Shown: positions 37,081 through 45,977 of the stretch, one piece after another
Layout of the letters: each line of letters starts with the position of its first letter
Position numbering within the stretch: position 1 is the stretch's first letter
NCBI RefSeq assembly: GCF_000442255.1
Contig: NZ_KE557273.1
Location: forward strand, 798,949 to 862,948
Origin: Salipiger mucosus DSM 16094
GTDB lineage: Bacteria > Pseudomonadota > Alphaproteobacteria > Rhodobacterales > Rhodobacteraceae
Direction: 5' to 3'
DNA: 64,000 nucleotides
The notes under the pieces: model-generated
The model's database searches: none
Seen by the model: only the letters and a program-made list of their open reading frames with translations
What the model was told of the DNA's origin: nothing
Program-made: the position numbers and the translations under genes

Positions 37081-37590
37081 ATGGATTACAATTTCCAATT
37101 CGGCGCACTCGCGGCCTACATGCCCGATCTGGTGTCGGGTCTGGGCCTCACGCTTCTGCTGTCCTTTGTCGGCATCTTCGGCGGGCTGGCCCTGGGCATT
37201 CTCGGCGCGGTCGCGTTGGTGCGGGCGCCGGGGCCGCTGAACTGGGCCGTGCGGATCTACGTCGAGATCATGCGCAACACGCCCATGCTGGTGCAGATCT
37301 TCGTGATCTTCTTCGGGCTGCCCAGCCTTGGCGTGAGGCTGTCGCCGTTCACCTCCGTTCTGATCGCCATCGTGCTGAACAACTGCGGCTACGTGACCGA
37401 GATCGTTCGCGTCGGCATCCAGTCGATCCACAAGAGCCAGGTCGAGGCGGCCGAGAGCCTTGGCCTGACGCCGGTCCAGACCATGCGCTTCGTGGTGCTG
37501 CCGCCAGCGCTGGAAAAGGTGATGACGCCGGTGATTTCGCAGTCGGTGCTGCTGATGCTGTCGACGAGCCTCGTCTCGGCCATCGGGGTC
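37081..37590 (+). pseudogene. Amino-acid ABC transporter permease, C-terminus lost
   Basis: About 170 residues of a HisM/ArtQ-type permease from the ATG at 37081, with the family motif NTPMLVQIFVIFFGLP and the EAA loop EAAESLGLTPVQTMRFVVLP. The sequence stops being a permease after SLVSAIG near 37588, where it runs directly into the middle of an ATPase gene in another frame. A full protein would have some 40-50 more residues. Probably inactive. Confidence 0.72.
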
Positions 37591-38254
37591 GCTGGACGTG
37601 GCCGCCGGAGAGGTGATCGCCCTCATCGGCCGCAGCGGGTCGGGCAAGAGCACGCTGCTGCGTTGCCTGAACGGGCTGGAGACCATCGAGGACGGCAGCA
37701 TCCGGATCGCCGGCCACGCGATGACGCGCAACCCGGCGGACCTGCGCGCGCTGCGCCGCGACGTCGGTATCGTGTTCCAGAGCTACAACCTCTTCCCGCA
37801 TTTGTCGGCGGGCGAGAACATCATGCTGGCGCCGGTGCAGGCCAAGGGCATGTCGAAATCCGCCGCCCGGGCCGAGGCGCAACGGTGCCTCGATCTCGTC
37901 GGGCTCGGCGACAGGTTCGCCTCCTGTCCCGACATGCTGTCGGGCGGCCAGCAACAGCGCGTCGCGATCGCGCGGTCGCTTGCCATGCAGCCGGCGGTGA
38001 TGCTCTTCGACGAGGTCACCTCGGCGCTGGACCCGGAATTGACCGAAGAGGTGCTGAACGCGATCGAGAACCTCGCGGCGCAGGGCATGACCATGGTTCT
38101 CGTCACGCACGAGATGGGGTTCGCCCGGCGGGTTGCCGACCGGACCGTGTACATGCGCGATGGCGTGATCCACGAGCAGGGGCCGTCCGAACAGCTGTTC
38201 ACCGAGCCACGCACGCCGGAGTTGCGTGCGTTTCTGAAGACCGAGCTGGAGTGA
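37589..38254 (+). pseudogene. Amino-acid ABC transporter ATP-binding protein, N-terminus lost
   Basis: From TCG at 37589 the frame reads SLDVAAGEVIALIGRSG, continuing through Walker A (GRSGSGKST), signature LSGGQQQRVAIARS and Walker B MLFDEVTSALD to the normal C-terminus. About 25 residues that precede the Walker A strand in GlnQ/HisP proteins are missing. A GTG at 37598 could start a short product, but it would lack the first beta strands. The upstream junction is with the permease fragment. Confidence 0.7.
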
Positions 38255-38259
38255 GGGTG

Positions 38260-38724
38260 ATGTCGGTTCGAGAAGGAATTTCGTTGTCGGGCTGCGGCAC
38301 GATGGGGCAGGCCATCGGCGGGCGTCTCCTGGCGTGCGGTCATGCGCTCACCGTCTTCGACCCGAACGCCGCCCATGCCGAGCCATTGGCCGCGATGGGC
38401 GCCCGAATGGCCGGGTCCTCTGCCGAAGCGGCGTCCTCCGCCCGCTTCCACGTGCTGAGCCTCAACTCGGCGCGCATCGTGGAACAGGCCGTCTTTGGCC
38501 CGAAGGGGCTCTGCGAGGGTGCCCGCGAGGATTTCTCGCCGACCGGCCGGATCGACAACATGGTCAAGGACCTCTCCGCGGTTCAGGATCTTGCGCGGTC
38601 GACAGGCACGGCGATGCCGCTGACCGGCCTGTGCTGCGAGATCCACCGGCTTCTCGTCAGTGCCGGGCTGGGCCCGGCGGACAACGCGGCCCTCATTTCG
38701 TTCTACGACGGTCCGAGGAATTAG
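38260..38724 (+). pseudogene. 3-hydroxyisobutyrate dehydrogenase-type oxidoreductase with internal deletion
   Basis: The N-terminal half has the NAD-binding motif GCGTMGQAIGGRLLACGH and continues to GPKGLCEGA. At about 38530-38540 it jumps in frame to the C-terminal domain (MVKDLSAVQDLARSTG to the stop). Roughly 120 residues including the catalytic lysine helix are gone; the product is 154 aa instead of about 290. The start lies 5 nt after the ATPase stop, so it was part of the same transporter operon. Confidence 0.68.
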
Positions 38725-38889
38725 CGAGGCGAGCCGACTTCGGCTGTCTGGAAGGGGCGCTGGCGCGACCGTGGAAGCCGCAAGGTCCGAGCTCGGAGCG
38801 GGGCTATCCCGGGCCTGTTTGACCCTGCGCAAGGCGCGGCCCCTCTGCCTGGCTATACTGGGGCCGGAGACCGAAGGAGGGCTGGCATC

Positions 38890-39174
38890 ATGACGGAACG
38901 CGAAGACTGCATCGAGAAAGCCCGTGCCCATCTCGCGGACTGGACCGCCGAGATCGAGGCGATGGAAGCGCGCATGAACCAGGCTCCCGACGCGGCGAAG
39001 GTCTACTACGCCAAGACGCTGACGTTCATGCGTCAGCGCCGCGACGATGCCGAGGCGGAACTCGCGAAGGTGCAATCGGCGGACGAGGGCGCATGGCCGG
39101 CCATCCAGGCCGATTTCCACGAGGCCTGGGAGGAGATCGCGTCGGCGATCCGGGATACCCGGTCCCGGTTCTAG
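38890..39174 (+). CDS. Small coiled-coil protein, Sll1863-like stress response family
   Basis: Soluble helical protein of 94 aa rich in Glu, Ala and Arg with heptad-like spacing (CIEKARAHLADWTAEIEAME, later RRDDAEAELAKVQ). Tryptophans recur in W-x-x-I/A positions. GGAGG precedes the ATG by nine bases. Similar short proteins are annotated as Sll1863-family stress proteins; no molecular role is established. It stands alone between the decayed locus and the GntR-Ldh2 gene. Confidence 0.72.
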   Translation: MTEREDCIEKARAHLADWTAEIEAMEARMNQAPDAAKVYYAKTLTFMRQRRDDAEAELAKVQSADEGAWPAIQADFHEAWEEIASAIRDTRSRF

Positions 39175-39455
39175 CCGGGCCGGGCTGCAGCACATCGCGT
39201 TGGGCAAGCCCTTAGGGACGCAGTTTCGTCGAAAGCGTCAACGCCCCGGCGCGGCAATGAGAGCCTCAAAGCGACCTCCCGCGCTGGTCTGAGCCATGCC
39301 CGCCATTTGATCGCGGCACGCCGCGACGGCCATCACTGCCGCCAGCAGCGAAGCCTCGGCTTGCTCGCGCCGCGGTAAGACCTCCACGGGTCAGGGAGGG
39401 CCCGGACCCGCAACAGGCATGCCCCCTGATCGAAGGCAATCCGGGGCATGTCACG

Positions 39456-41285
39456 ATGTCCAACAATTCATTGCATCGCTTGGCGTATCATATACCATCC
39501 GCGTCGGAGGAGACGATCACATTGGAAACAACCATCGGCCAACAGCCGATTGACCGGCTGAAACTGTCGGAACGAGCGCGTGAGTCGATCCGCGAGCGGA
39601 TCATTTCGGGCCAGTTCTCGATGGGCGAAAAGCTGACCGAGTCCGGGCTGGCGCGCCTGCTCGGCGTCAGCAAGAGTCCCGTGCGCGAGGCGCTTCTGCA
39701 GCTTGAGCGCGAGGGCCTGATCGTGCTGTCGGCCAATCGCACGACCCATGTGTTCTCGATGGGGGCCTCGGAGATCGCCGAACTGGGCGAGCTTCGCCAG
39801 ATCCTGGAAAGCGAGGCGATGCGTCTGGCTTGCTTGCGGAACCCCGGACCGCTGGGACAGGCGCTCGTGGCTATCGTTGCGCGGATGGAGCAGGCGCTGT
39901 CCCGGGATCAGAGCGAAGCCTACAAGCTGCTGGATCAGGAATTCCACAGGGCGATTTTCGAGCATTGCGGGAACAGCTACGTCCGGGCGAACTTCCGGAT
40001 GCTGTCCTTTCGCGTCCAGGCGCTGCGCAACCGGCTCTCTATGGACCCCGAACTGAACGCGCGCTCGCTCAAGGAGCACCAGGGAATCCGGGACCTGGTC
40101 CTGTCGGGACGCCATGACGAGGCGTTGGCGCTGCTTCAGAGCCACATCTGCGAGACCACGACCAACTACCTGGACCTTGTTGCAGAGCCCGATGCGGACA
40201 AGGCGGGTGCCGTGCCGGCGATCCGTGTCGCGACCGAGGAGATGGAGCGCTTCTCTCGCGCATCTCTCGAGGCGGTGGGGGCGGACCCGGCGACGGTGGA
40301 GGCTGTGACCCGCGCGCTGATGCATGCTTCGACGCTTGGCGTGGACACGCACGGCTTCCGGCTGTTGCCGCATTACCTCAAGGCGCTGTCCGGCGGGCGG
40401 GTCAACCGGGCGCCGTCTCCGCGCATCACGGCCGGAACGGGCGGCGCCTGCGTGCTGGATGCGGACAATGCGCACGGTGCGCTGGCGGCCTACGAGGCGG
40501 TCGGGATCGCGGTAAAGCGTGCGCGGGAGTTCGGCCTGGGCGCCGTGGCCATCCGCGGATCGTCGCATTTCGGCGCTGCGGGCGCCTATGCGACGGCAAT
40601 CGCGGAACAGGGCATGATGGGACTGGCCTTCTGCAACTCGGATGCCTTCGTGCGACTGCACGGCGGGGCAGAGCGGTTTCACGGCACCAATCCCATCGCG
40701 GCCGCGGCCCCGGCCGAGGAGGGGCCGCCGTGGCTGCTCGACATGGCAACGAGTGCGATCCCGTTCAACCGGGTCATGTTGAGCCGGAGCCTGGGCCTGC
40801 CGCTGCCGGAGAGCGTCGCCTCGGACGCGCAGGGCGTGAACGTGACGGACCCCGCCGAGGTCGAGATGCTGGCGCCGCTGGGCGGCGCGCTCTTCGGCTA
40901 CAAGGGGGCCGGGCTGGCCGGGCTGTCGGAGATCCTGTCCTCGGCGTTCTCGGACGCGCCGCTCAGCGCGGAACTGCTGCCGATGGTTTCGGACGACATG
41001 TCGACGCCGCGTGGTCTCGGGGCCTTCGTCATGGCACTGGACCCGGAGGCCTTTGCCGGCACGGCGGTCTTCCGGGCCGTCATGAGCCGTTACCTGGATG
41101 CGATCCGCGGGTCGGAGGTGGCCGCGGATCAGCGGGTGATGGCGCCGGGGGACCGCGAGTGGGAGGAGGCGGAAAACCGGCGCAAGACCGGCATCAAGCT
41201 CGACGAGACAACGGTGACGGACCTCGGCGCTTTCGCCGGGGAGCACGGAGTGGACCCGCTGCGGACCATTTCCGTGGGGAGTTGA
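39456..41285 (+). CDS. GntR (FCD) regulator fused to Ldh2-family malate/L-lactate dehydrogenase
   Basis: A single 609-aa frame with two complete domains. Residues 30-100 are a GntR winged helix (GEKLTESGLARLLGVSKSPV), about 105-240 an FCD ligand-binding domain, and about 255-609 a full-length Ldh2/MDH2 NAD(P)-dependent oxidoreductase with the conserved GVDTHGFRLLPHY, IRGSSHFGAAG, FHGTNPIAAAAP and GYKGAGLAGLSEIL. The linker is only about a dozen residues. A TTG at 39522 with GGAGGAG nine bases upstream may be the true start, because the AT-rich stretch 39488-39500 before it looks like an operator. The gene is followed after 32 nt by a TRAP transporter. A deletion that fused two neighbouring genes is an alternative origin. 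Confidence 0.8.
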   Translation: MSNNSLHRLAYHIPSASEETITLETTIGQQPIDRLKLSERARESIRERIISGQFSMGEKLTESGLARLLGVSKSPVREALLQLEREGLIVLSANRTTHVFSMGASEIAELGELRQILESEAMRLACLRNPGPLGQALVAIVARMEQALSRDQSEAYKLLDQEFHRAIFEHCGNSYVRANFRMLSFRVQALRNRLSMDPELNARSLKEHQGIRDLVLSGRHDEALALLQSHICETTTNYLDLVAEPDADKAGAVPAIRVATEEMERFSRASLEAVGADPATVEAVTRALMHASTLGVDTHGFRLLPHYLKALSGGRVNRAPSPRITAGTGGACVLDADNAHGALAAYEAVGIAVKRAREFGLGAVAIRGSSHFGAAGAYATAIAEQGMMGLAFCNSDAFVRLHGGAERFHGTNPIAAAAPAEEGPPWLLDMATSAIPFNRVMLSRSLGLPLPESVASDAQGVNVTDPAEVEMLAPLGGALFGYKGAGLAGLSEILSSAFSDAPLSAELLPMVSDDMSTPRGLGAFVMALDPEAFAGTAVFRAVMSRYLDAIRGSEVAADQRVMAPGDREWEEAENRRKTGIKLDETTVTDLGAFAGEHGVDPLRTISVGS

Positions 41286-41317
41286 CGAAAAACGATCGGA
41301 ATAGGGAGGAAAAACCG

Positions 41318-42310
41318 ATGACGTTTACCTTGAAGCAGACGACGATCCTGGCGGGCGCGGTGGCGCTCGCGACGGCGGCATCCGGGGCGACGGCCCAGGA
41401 GGCCGAGCGCGTCCTGAAGTTCGCGCATGTCTACGAGACGAGCGAACCCTATCACTCCTGCGCCGTGGATGCGAACGGCCCCCTGATGGAAGCGACCGAA
41501 AACCGCTACGGGATCGAGGTCTACCCGGCCTCGTCGCTGGGCAAGGAAGTGGACATCAACGAGGGCCTCGGCCTCGGTACCGTCGACATCATCTACACCG
41601 GACAGCTCTTCGCGGGCCGCGCCTATGGCCCCATCGCCATCGGCGGCGCGCCCTACATGTTCCGTGACTACGACCACTGGGATGCGTTCCGCAACTCGGA
41701 CCTCTTCGGAGAGCTGTCGCAGGGCTACACGGACGCGACCGGCAACCACATCGTGGCGATGACCTACTACGGCAACCGCCACGTCACGTCGAACAAGCCG
41801 ATCACCACCCCCGAGGACATGGAAGGGCTCAAGATCCGCGTGCCGAACGCGCCGCTCTACATGATGTTCCCCGAGGCCACGGGCGGCAACCCGACCCCGA
41901 TCGCCTTTGCCGAGGTCTATCTCGCGCTGCAGCAGGGCACCGTGGACGCGCAGGAAAACCCGCTTCCGACGATCCAGGCCAAGAAGTTCTACGAGGTGCA
42001 GTCGGACATCAACCTGACCGGCCACATCACCGACGCGCTGCTGACGATCGTGGGGGGGCCGACCTGGAACGGCATGTCCGAAGCCGACCGCGAGGCGCTC
42101 GTCGGAGTGCTCGAGGACACGGCGGTCTGCGCCACCGACGCCATCCGGGAGTCCGAGGCCGAATTGACCCAGTGGTTCCGTGACGAGGGCGTGAACGTGA
42201 ACGAGGTCGACCGCGGGCCGTTCATCGAGGCGGTCAAGGCCATGCACAACGGCGAGATGGCGACCTGGGACCAGGAGACCTACGACCGTCTCCAGGCCAT
42301 CGGGCAATAA
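41318..42310 (+). CDS. TRAP transporter substrate-binding protein (DctP family), third set
   Basis: Periplasmic binding protein of 330 aa with signal peptide ending near GATAQ (residue 26). GGGAGGA precedes the ATG. DctP features include YPASSLGKEVDINEGLGLG, the ligand arginine in GLKIRVPNAPLY and GTVDAQENPLPTI. The operon with the Ldh2 fusion suggests a hydroxyacid (malate- or lactate-like, or sulfolactate or ureidoglycolate) as substrate. Confidence 0.92.
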   Translation: MTFTLKQTTILAGAVALATAASGATAQEAERVLKFAHVYETSEPYHSCAVDANGPLMEATENRYGIEVYPASSLGKEVDINEGLGLGTVDIIYTGQLFAGRAYGPIAIGGAPYMFRDYDHWDAFRNSDLFGELSQGYTDATGNHIVAMTYYGNRHVTSNKPITTPEDMEGLKIRVPNAPLYMMFPEATGGNPTPIAFAEVYLALQQGTVDAQENPLPTIQAKKFYEVQSDINLTGHITDALLTIVGGPTWNGMSEADREALVGVLEDTAVCATDAIRESEAELTQWFRDEGVNVNEVDRGPFIEAVKAMHNGEMATWDQETYDRLQAIGQ

Positions 42311-42325
42311 CGCCACGAGATCCGG

Positions 42326-42352
42326 ACCGGCAGGGCCGCTGTCCCTGCCGGT
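42326..42352 (+). terminator. Hairpin between TRAP binding protein and permease genes, third set
   Basis: A perfect 10-bp stem (ACCGGCAGGG / CCCTGCCGGT) with a 7-nt loop, followed by TTCTTCT, 15 nt after the dctP stop. It resembles a partial terminator and recurs at the same place in the first TRAP operon. Confidence 0.6.
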
Positions 42353-42389
42353 TTCTTCTGCCAATGTCATTTCCGACCGGGGCCGTCGC

Positions 42390-42968
42390 ATGCAAGACAG
42401 ATCGCACCATCCCGACTCCGAACCGCCGGAAGAGCCTGACATCCACTTCCAGGAGGAAGAGATCGACCTGTCGGACATCCAGTGGGATGACGTGCCGGTC
42501 TTCGTGATCTTCTGGATCCTGGCCTTTGTCGTGTTCCTGCAGTTCTTCACCCGCTACGTTCTGAACGACTCGCTGGGCTGGACCGAGGAAATCGCCCGCT
42601 TCCTGCTGATCGCGGTGACCTTCACCGGGGCCGTCATGGCCGTCCGGAAGGAGTCGCACATCGCGGTCGAGTTCCTCTATCGCTGGATTCCTCGCACGGG
42701 CCGCAGGATCGCGCAGGCCGTCATCGATGCCGTCACCATCGGCTTCTTCGGCCTGCTGACCGTCCTGACCGTCCGTCTCGCCGGGCGCACGCAGCAGATG
42801 ATGGTCTCGATCGACGTGCCGAAGTCCTACGTCTACTGGTTCGTGGCCCTGTGTTTCGCGGGAATGACCGTCTACGCGCTGGTCAACGGCTGGCGCCACC
42901 TGCGCACCGGAACGTCCAAGCTGATCGATCCGAAACGCCACGCCGAGGGCGTGCCCCGCATGGACTAG
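42390..42968 (+). CDS. TRAP transporter small permease (DctQ family), third set
   Basis: Membrane protein of 192 aa with an acidic N-terminal tail of about 40 residues and four helices. The conserved segment LGWTEEIARFLLIAVTFTGA includes the W-x-E-E motif of DctQ. It ends 11 nt before the TTG start of the large permease. Confidence 0.9.
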   Translation: MQDRSHHPDSEPPEEPDIHFQEEEIDLSDIQWDDVPVFVIFWILAFVVFLQFFTRYVLNDSLGWTEEIARFLLIAVTFTGAVMAVRKESHIAVEFLYRWIPRTGRRIAQAVIDAVTIGFFGLLTVLTVRLAGRTQQMMVSIDVPKSYVYWFVALCFAGMTVYALVNGWRHLRTGTSKLIDPKRHAEGVPRMD

Positions 42969-42979
42969 GAGGTCCCAAC

Positions 42980-44260
42980 TTGGAAATCGCCCTTCTTTTC
43001 GTGGCCCTCTTCGGGCTCATCATCATCGGTGTGCCCGTCGCCATTGCCCTGGCGGGGTCCTCGGCGCTTTACGTGCTGGTCAGCGGCTCGGTGCCGTCGA
43101 TCATCGTGTCGCACCGCATGATCAACGGTGTGGACAGCTTTCCGCTGCTGGCCGTGCCCTTCTTCATCCTCGCCGGGAACCTCATGAACACCGCCGGGAT
43201 CACCGAGCGGATCTTCAAGTTCGCCCTCTCCATCGTCGGCTGGATGCGCGGCGGCCTGGGGCACGTGAACGTCGGGGCCTCGGTCATCTTCGCCGGCATG
43301 TCCGGAGCCGCAGTGGCCGATGCCGGCGGGCTGGGCGCCATCGAGATCAAGGCGATGAAGGACGCGAAATACGATCCCGAGTTCGCCGTCGGCATCACCG
43401 CCGCATCCTCGACCATCGGGCCGATCATTCCGCCGTCGCTGCCGATGGTGATCTACGGCGTGGTCGCCAGCGCCTCGATCGGCCAGCTTTTCGCGGCCGG
43501 CTTCATCCCGGGGCTGGTGATGGCGCTCGCGCTCATGGTGATGGTCGCGATGATGGCTCGCCGCCGCGGCTATCCGCGGGACCAGAAGTTCCGGTTCACC
43601 ATGCTTTACAAGACCTTCGGCCGCGCCTTCCTGTCGCTGCTGACACCGGTCATCATCGTGGGCGGCATCCTCACAGGGGCGTTTACCCCGACCGAGGCCG
43701 CGGTGGCGGCATGCGCCTGGGCCATGTTCCTCGGCCTGATCGTCTACCGGACGCTCAACTGGCGCCGGTTCGTGCGGGTCAGCTATGACACCATCGAGAC
43801 GACGGCCGTCGTGCTGCTGGTCGTGGGCGCCGCGTCGATCTTTGCCTGGATCCTGACCTCGAACCGGGTGCCCGAGACCGTCGCCAGTCTGCTGCTGACG
43901 ATGTCCGAACGGCCCTGGGTGATCCTGCTGCTGGTCAACCTGATCCTGATCGTCGTCGGCTGCTTCATGGAGACCGTGGCCGCGATCACGATCATGGTTC
44001 CGGTGCTTCTGCCCGTGGCCACGACCATCGGCGTCGATCCGGTGCACTTCGGCGTCATCATGGTGCTGAACCTCATGCTCGGACTGCTGACGCCCCCCGT
44101 GGGGATGGTGCTCTACGTGCTGGCCCGGATCGCCAAGATCCCCTTCGAGCGGGCGGTCGTCGGGACCGCGCCGTTCCTCGTGCCGCTGGTGCTGGTGCTG
44201 CTGCTCATCACCTACGTCCCGGCGATCACGCTCTGGCTGCCGACGCTGATCTACCGGTAA
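42980..44260 (+). CDS. TRAP transporter large permease (DctM family), third set
   Basis: Membrane protein of 426 aa. The start is a TTG at 42980 preceded by AGGAGG with seven bases spacing; the longer frame from 42851 would overlap dctQ. DctM motifs: GGLGHVNVGASVIFAGMSGA, IPPSLPMVIYGVV and LTPPVGMVLYVLA. About twelve membrane segments. Last gene of the GntR-Ldh2/TRAP operon. Confidence 0.9.
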   Translation: MEIALLFVALFGLIIIGVPVAIALAGSSALYVLVSGSVPSIIVSHRMINGVDSFPLLAVPFFILAGNLMNTAGITERIFKFALSIVGWMRGGLGHVNVGASVIFAGMSGAAVADAGGLGAIEIKAMKDAKYDPEFAVGITAASSTIGPIIPPSLPMVIYGVVASASIGQLFAAGFIPGLVMALALMVMVAMMARRRGYPRDQKFRFTMLYKTFGRAFLSLLTPVIIVGGILTGAFTPTEAAVAACAWAMFLGLIVYRTLNWRRFVRVSYDTIETTAVVLLVVGAASIFAWILTSNRVPETVASLLLTMSERPWVILLLVNLILIVVGCFMETVAAITIMVPVLLPVATTIGVDPVHFGVIMVLNLMLGLLTPPVGMVLYVLARIAKIPFERAVVGTAPFLVPLVLVLLLITYVPAITLWLPTLIYR

Positions 44261-44293
44261 GCGCGCGGGCGGTCGCAGAAATCCGCTGGGCAG

Positions 44294-44326
44294 GTCATCG
44301 CGCGCAGCGTCCATGCGCGCGATGAC
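44294..44326 (+). terminator. Terminator hairpin after the third TRAP operon
   Basis: A perfect 13-bp stem (GTCATCGCGCGCA / TGCGCGCGATGAC) with a 7-nt loop begins 34 nt after the dctM stop. No T-run follows. Confidence 0.65.
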
Positions 44327-44699
44327 GCGAGCGCCGAGGGAAGCCGGATGAAGATCAAAACGCTCATCGGCCATGTGCTACGATGCTACATGCCCCGGGA
44401 AGATGCTGCGCCCCGAGGGTCCCGGCAGCCTTGTTGCGCGGTTCCAGGCCCAGGCTGCCGCGATCAGGGGCATGGCCGTTGCCGCGAGGGGATCAGTTGG
44501 GTCAGCGGCCTCCTGGCCCGCGGCAGGGACGGTTCACGACGAAGGCTTTCCGGCCCCCGCTGGGCGCGCTGAAGTCCGGCACGGTCCAGTCGAGACCGGC
44601 CTGCGGCAGAAGGCTCTCGCCGAACCCTGTTGCCTTCCGGAACACTTTGCCGAACACGGCTTTCACCGGCAGGCACGGGAGGAGCAGCACACTCGAGCG
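44327..44699. other. Gene-free spacer between convergent units
   Basis: I see no gene here. The long plus-strand frame that begins at 44373 is low in protein character and continues antisense through the MFS gene. The spacer separates the third TRAP operon from the convergent MFS gene. Confidence 0.5.
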
Positions 44700-45977
44700 T
44701 CAGGACTGGCCGTCGTTGTATGCCTCGGTCTCGCGCTCGGCTTCCGCCTGTTCCGCCGCCCAGGCACCGGCCGCCTGCACGGCGACGGGCGAGGCGGACG
44801 GTACGACGCCGAGATAGCTCTCGGTCTCGTCGGAGGGCATCACCGGGCGCTGCGTCATGCGGTAGAGCGCGTAGAGGGCGATGGCGGCAAAGGTCGCGCC
44901 AAGGGCCAGCCAGAAGGCGAAGGGATCGAAGGCATTCATCGTCCAGCCGGTCACCAGCGGTCCCAGGATGGCGCCGATGCCGAAGGTCAGGACGAGGCCT
45001 CCCGAGGCCGCCGGCATGTCCTCGGCGTCGAGCGCGTCATTGGTGTAGGCAAGGAAGAGCGCATAGAGCGGGGTCGTCACCCCGCCGGCGAAGAAGGCTG
45101 CCCCCATCAGCGGCCAGAGGTCGTCGCCGCTGACCCAGCCCAACCCGCAGCAGACCGCGCCCAGCAGCGAGGCGCCGAAGATCAGCTTGCGCCGGTCCAT
45201 GCGGTCCGAAAGCCAGCCGATCGGGTATTGCAGCACCAGCGCCCCGGCGAAGAGCATCGCCACGAAGAGCGAAATCTGCGCGGCGCTCATGTCGATCTGC
45301 GACCCGAAGACCGCGCCCATGCCGGACTGCGTCGCGTAGACGCCGCCCAGCAGGAAGATCCCGACCGTGCCCAGCGGCGATCCTCGGAACAGCGTCAGCA
45401 ACGGCATGGGCCGCGTGACGGCCGCTGCGGGCACAGGCGAAACCGACAGCAGGATCGGCGCGAAGGAAACCGAGACCAGGATCGAGGCGCCGATGAAAAG
45501 CGCCGAGGTCGCCGCGTCGCCGAGGTTCAGCAGCCCCTGCGCGCCGATGATGCCCAGCGTCTGCGCGATCATGTAGGCCGCCAGCACCTTGCCGCGTGTC
45601 TCGTTGGTGGAGGCGTCGTTCAGCCAGCTCTCGGCGGTGACGTAGATTCCCGACATGCAGAAGCCGATGAGCAGACGCAGGAGGGTCCAGGCCCAGGGCT
45701 CTGTCACCAGCGGAAAGGCAACAAGCCCCGCCGACATGAAGCTGCCCAACGCGGCGAAGACCCGGACGTGCCCGACCCGCCGGATCAGCACCGGGCTCAG
45801 CCGGGCGCCCGACAGGAAGCCTGCGAAGTAGCCCGAGGTGACGATGGCCAGTTCCGTTGCGGAAAAACCCTCGATCCCGCCGCGCAGACCGATCAGCGTG
45901 AAATGCATGCCGTTGCCCAGCATGATCAGCACGATGCCGAGAAGGAGGGCCCAGACGCCCGACAAGACCTGGATCAT
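44700..45977 (-). CDS. MFS transporter (YcaD-like)
   Basis: Twelve-helix major facilitator protein of 425 aa. The stretches ELAIVTSGYFAGFLSGARL and RLLIGFCMSGIYVTAESWLN match the YcaD/UhpC-like MFS group, and the loop GWLSDRMDRRKLIFG is the G-x-x-x-D-R-x-x-R-R motif between helices 8 and 9 or 2 and 3. I chose the ATG at 45977. The C-terminal tail (last 40 residues) is acidic and alanine-rich. Substrate unknown; these are usually exporters of small metabolites. Confidence 0.87.
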   Translation of the reverse strand: MIQVLSGVWALLLGIVLIMLGNGMHFTLIGLRGGIEGFSATELAIVTSGYFAGFLSGARLSPVLIRRVGHVRVFAALGSFMSAGLVAFPLVTEPWAWTLLRLLIGFCMSGIYVTAESWLNDASTNETRGKVLAAYMIAQTLGIIGAQGLLNLGDAATSALFIGASILVSVSFAPILLSVSPVPAAAVTRPMPLLTLFRGSPLGTVGIFLLGGVYATQSGMGAVFGSQIDMSAAQISLFVAMLFAGALVLQYPIGWLSDRMDRRKLIFGASLLGAVCCGLGWVSGDDLWPLMGAAFFAGGVTTPLYALFLAYTNDALDAEDMPAASGGLVLTFGIGAILGPLVTGWTMNAFDPFAFWLALGATFAAIALYALYRMTQRPVMPSDETESYLGVVPSASPVAVQAAGAWAAEQAEAERETEAYNDGQS

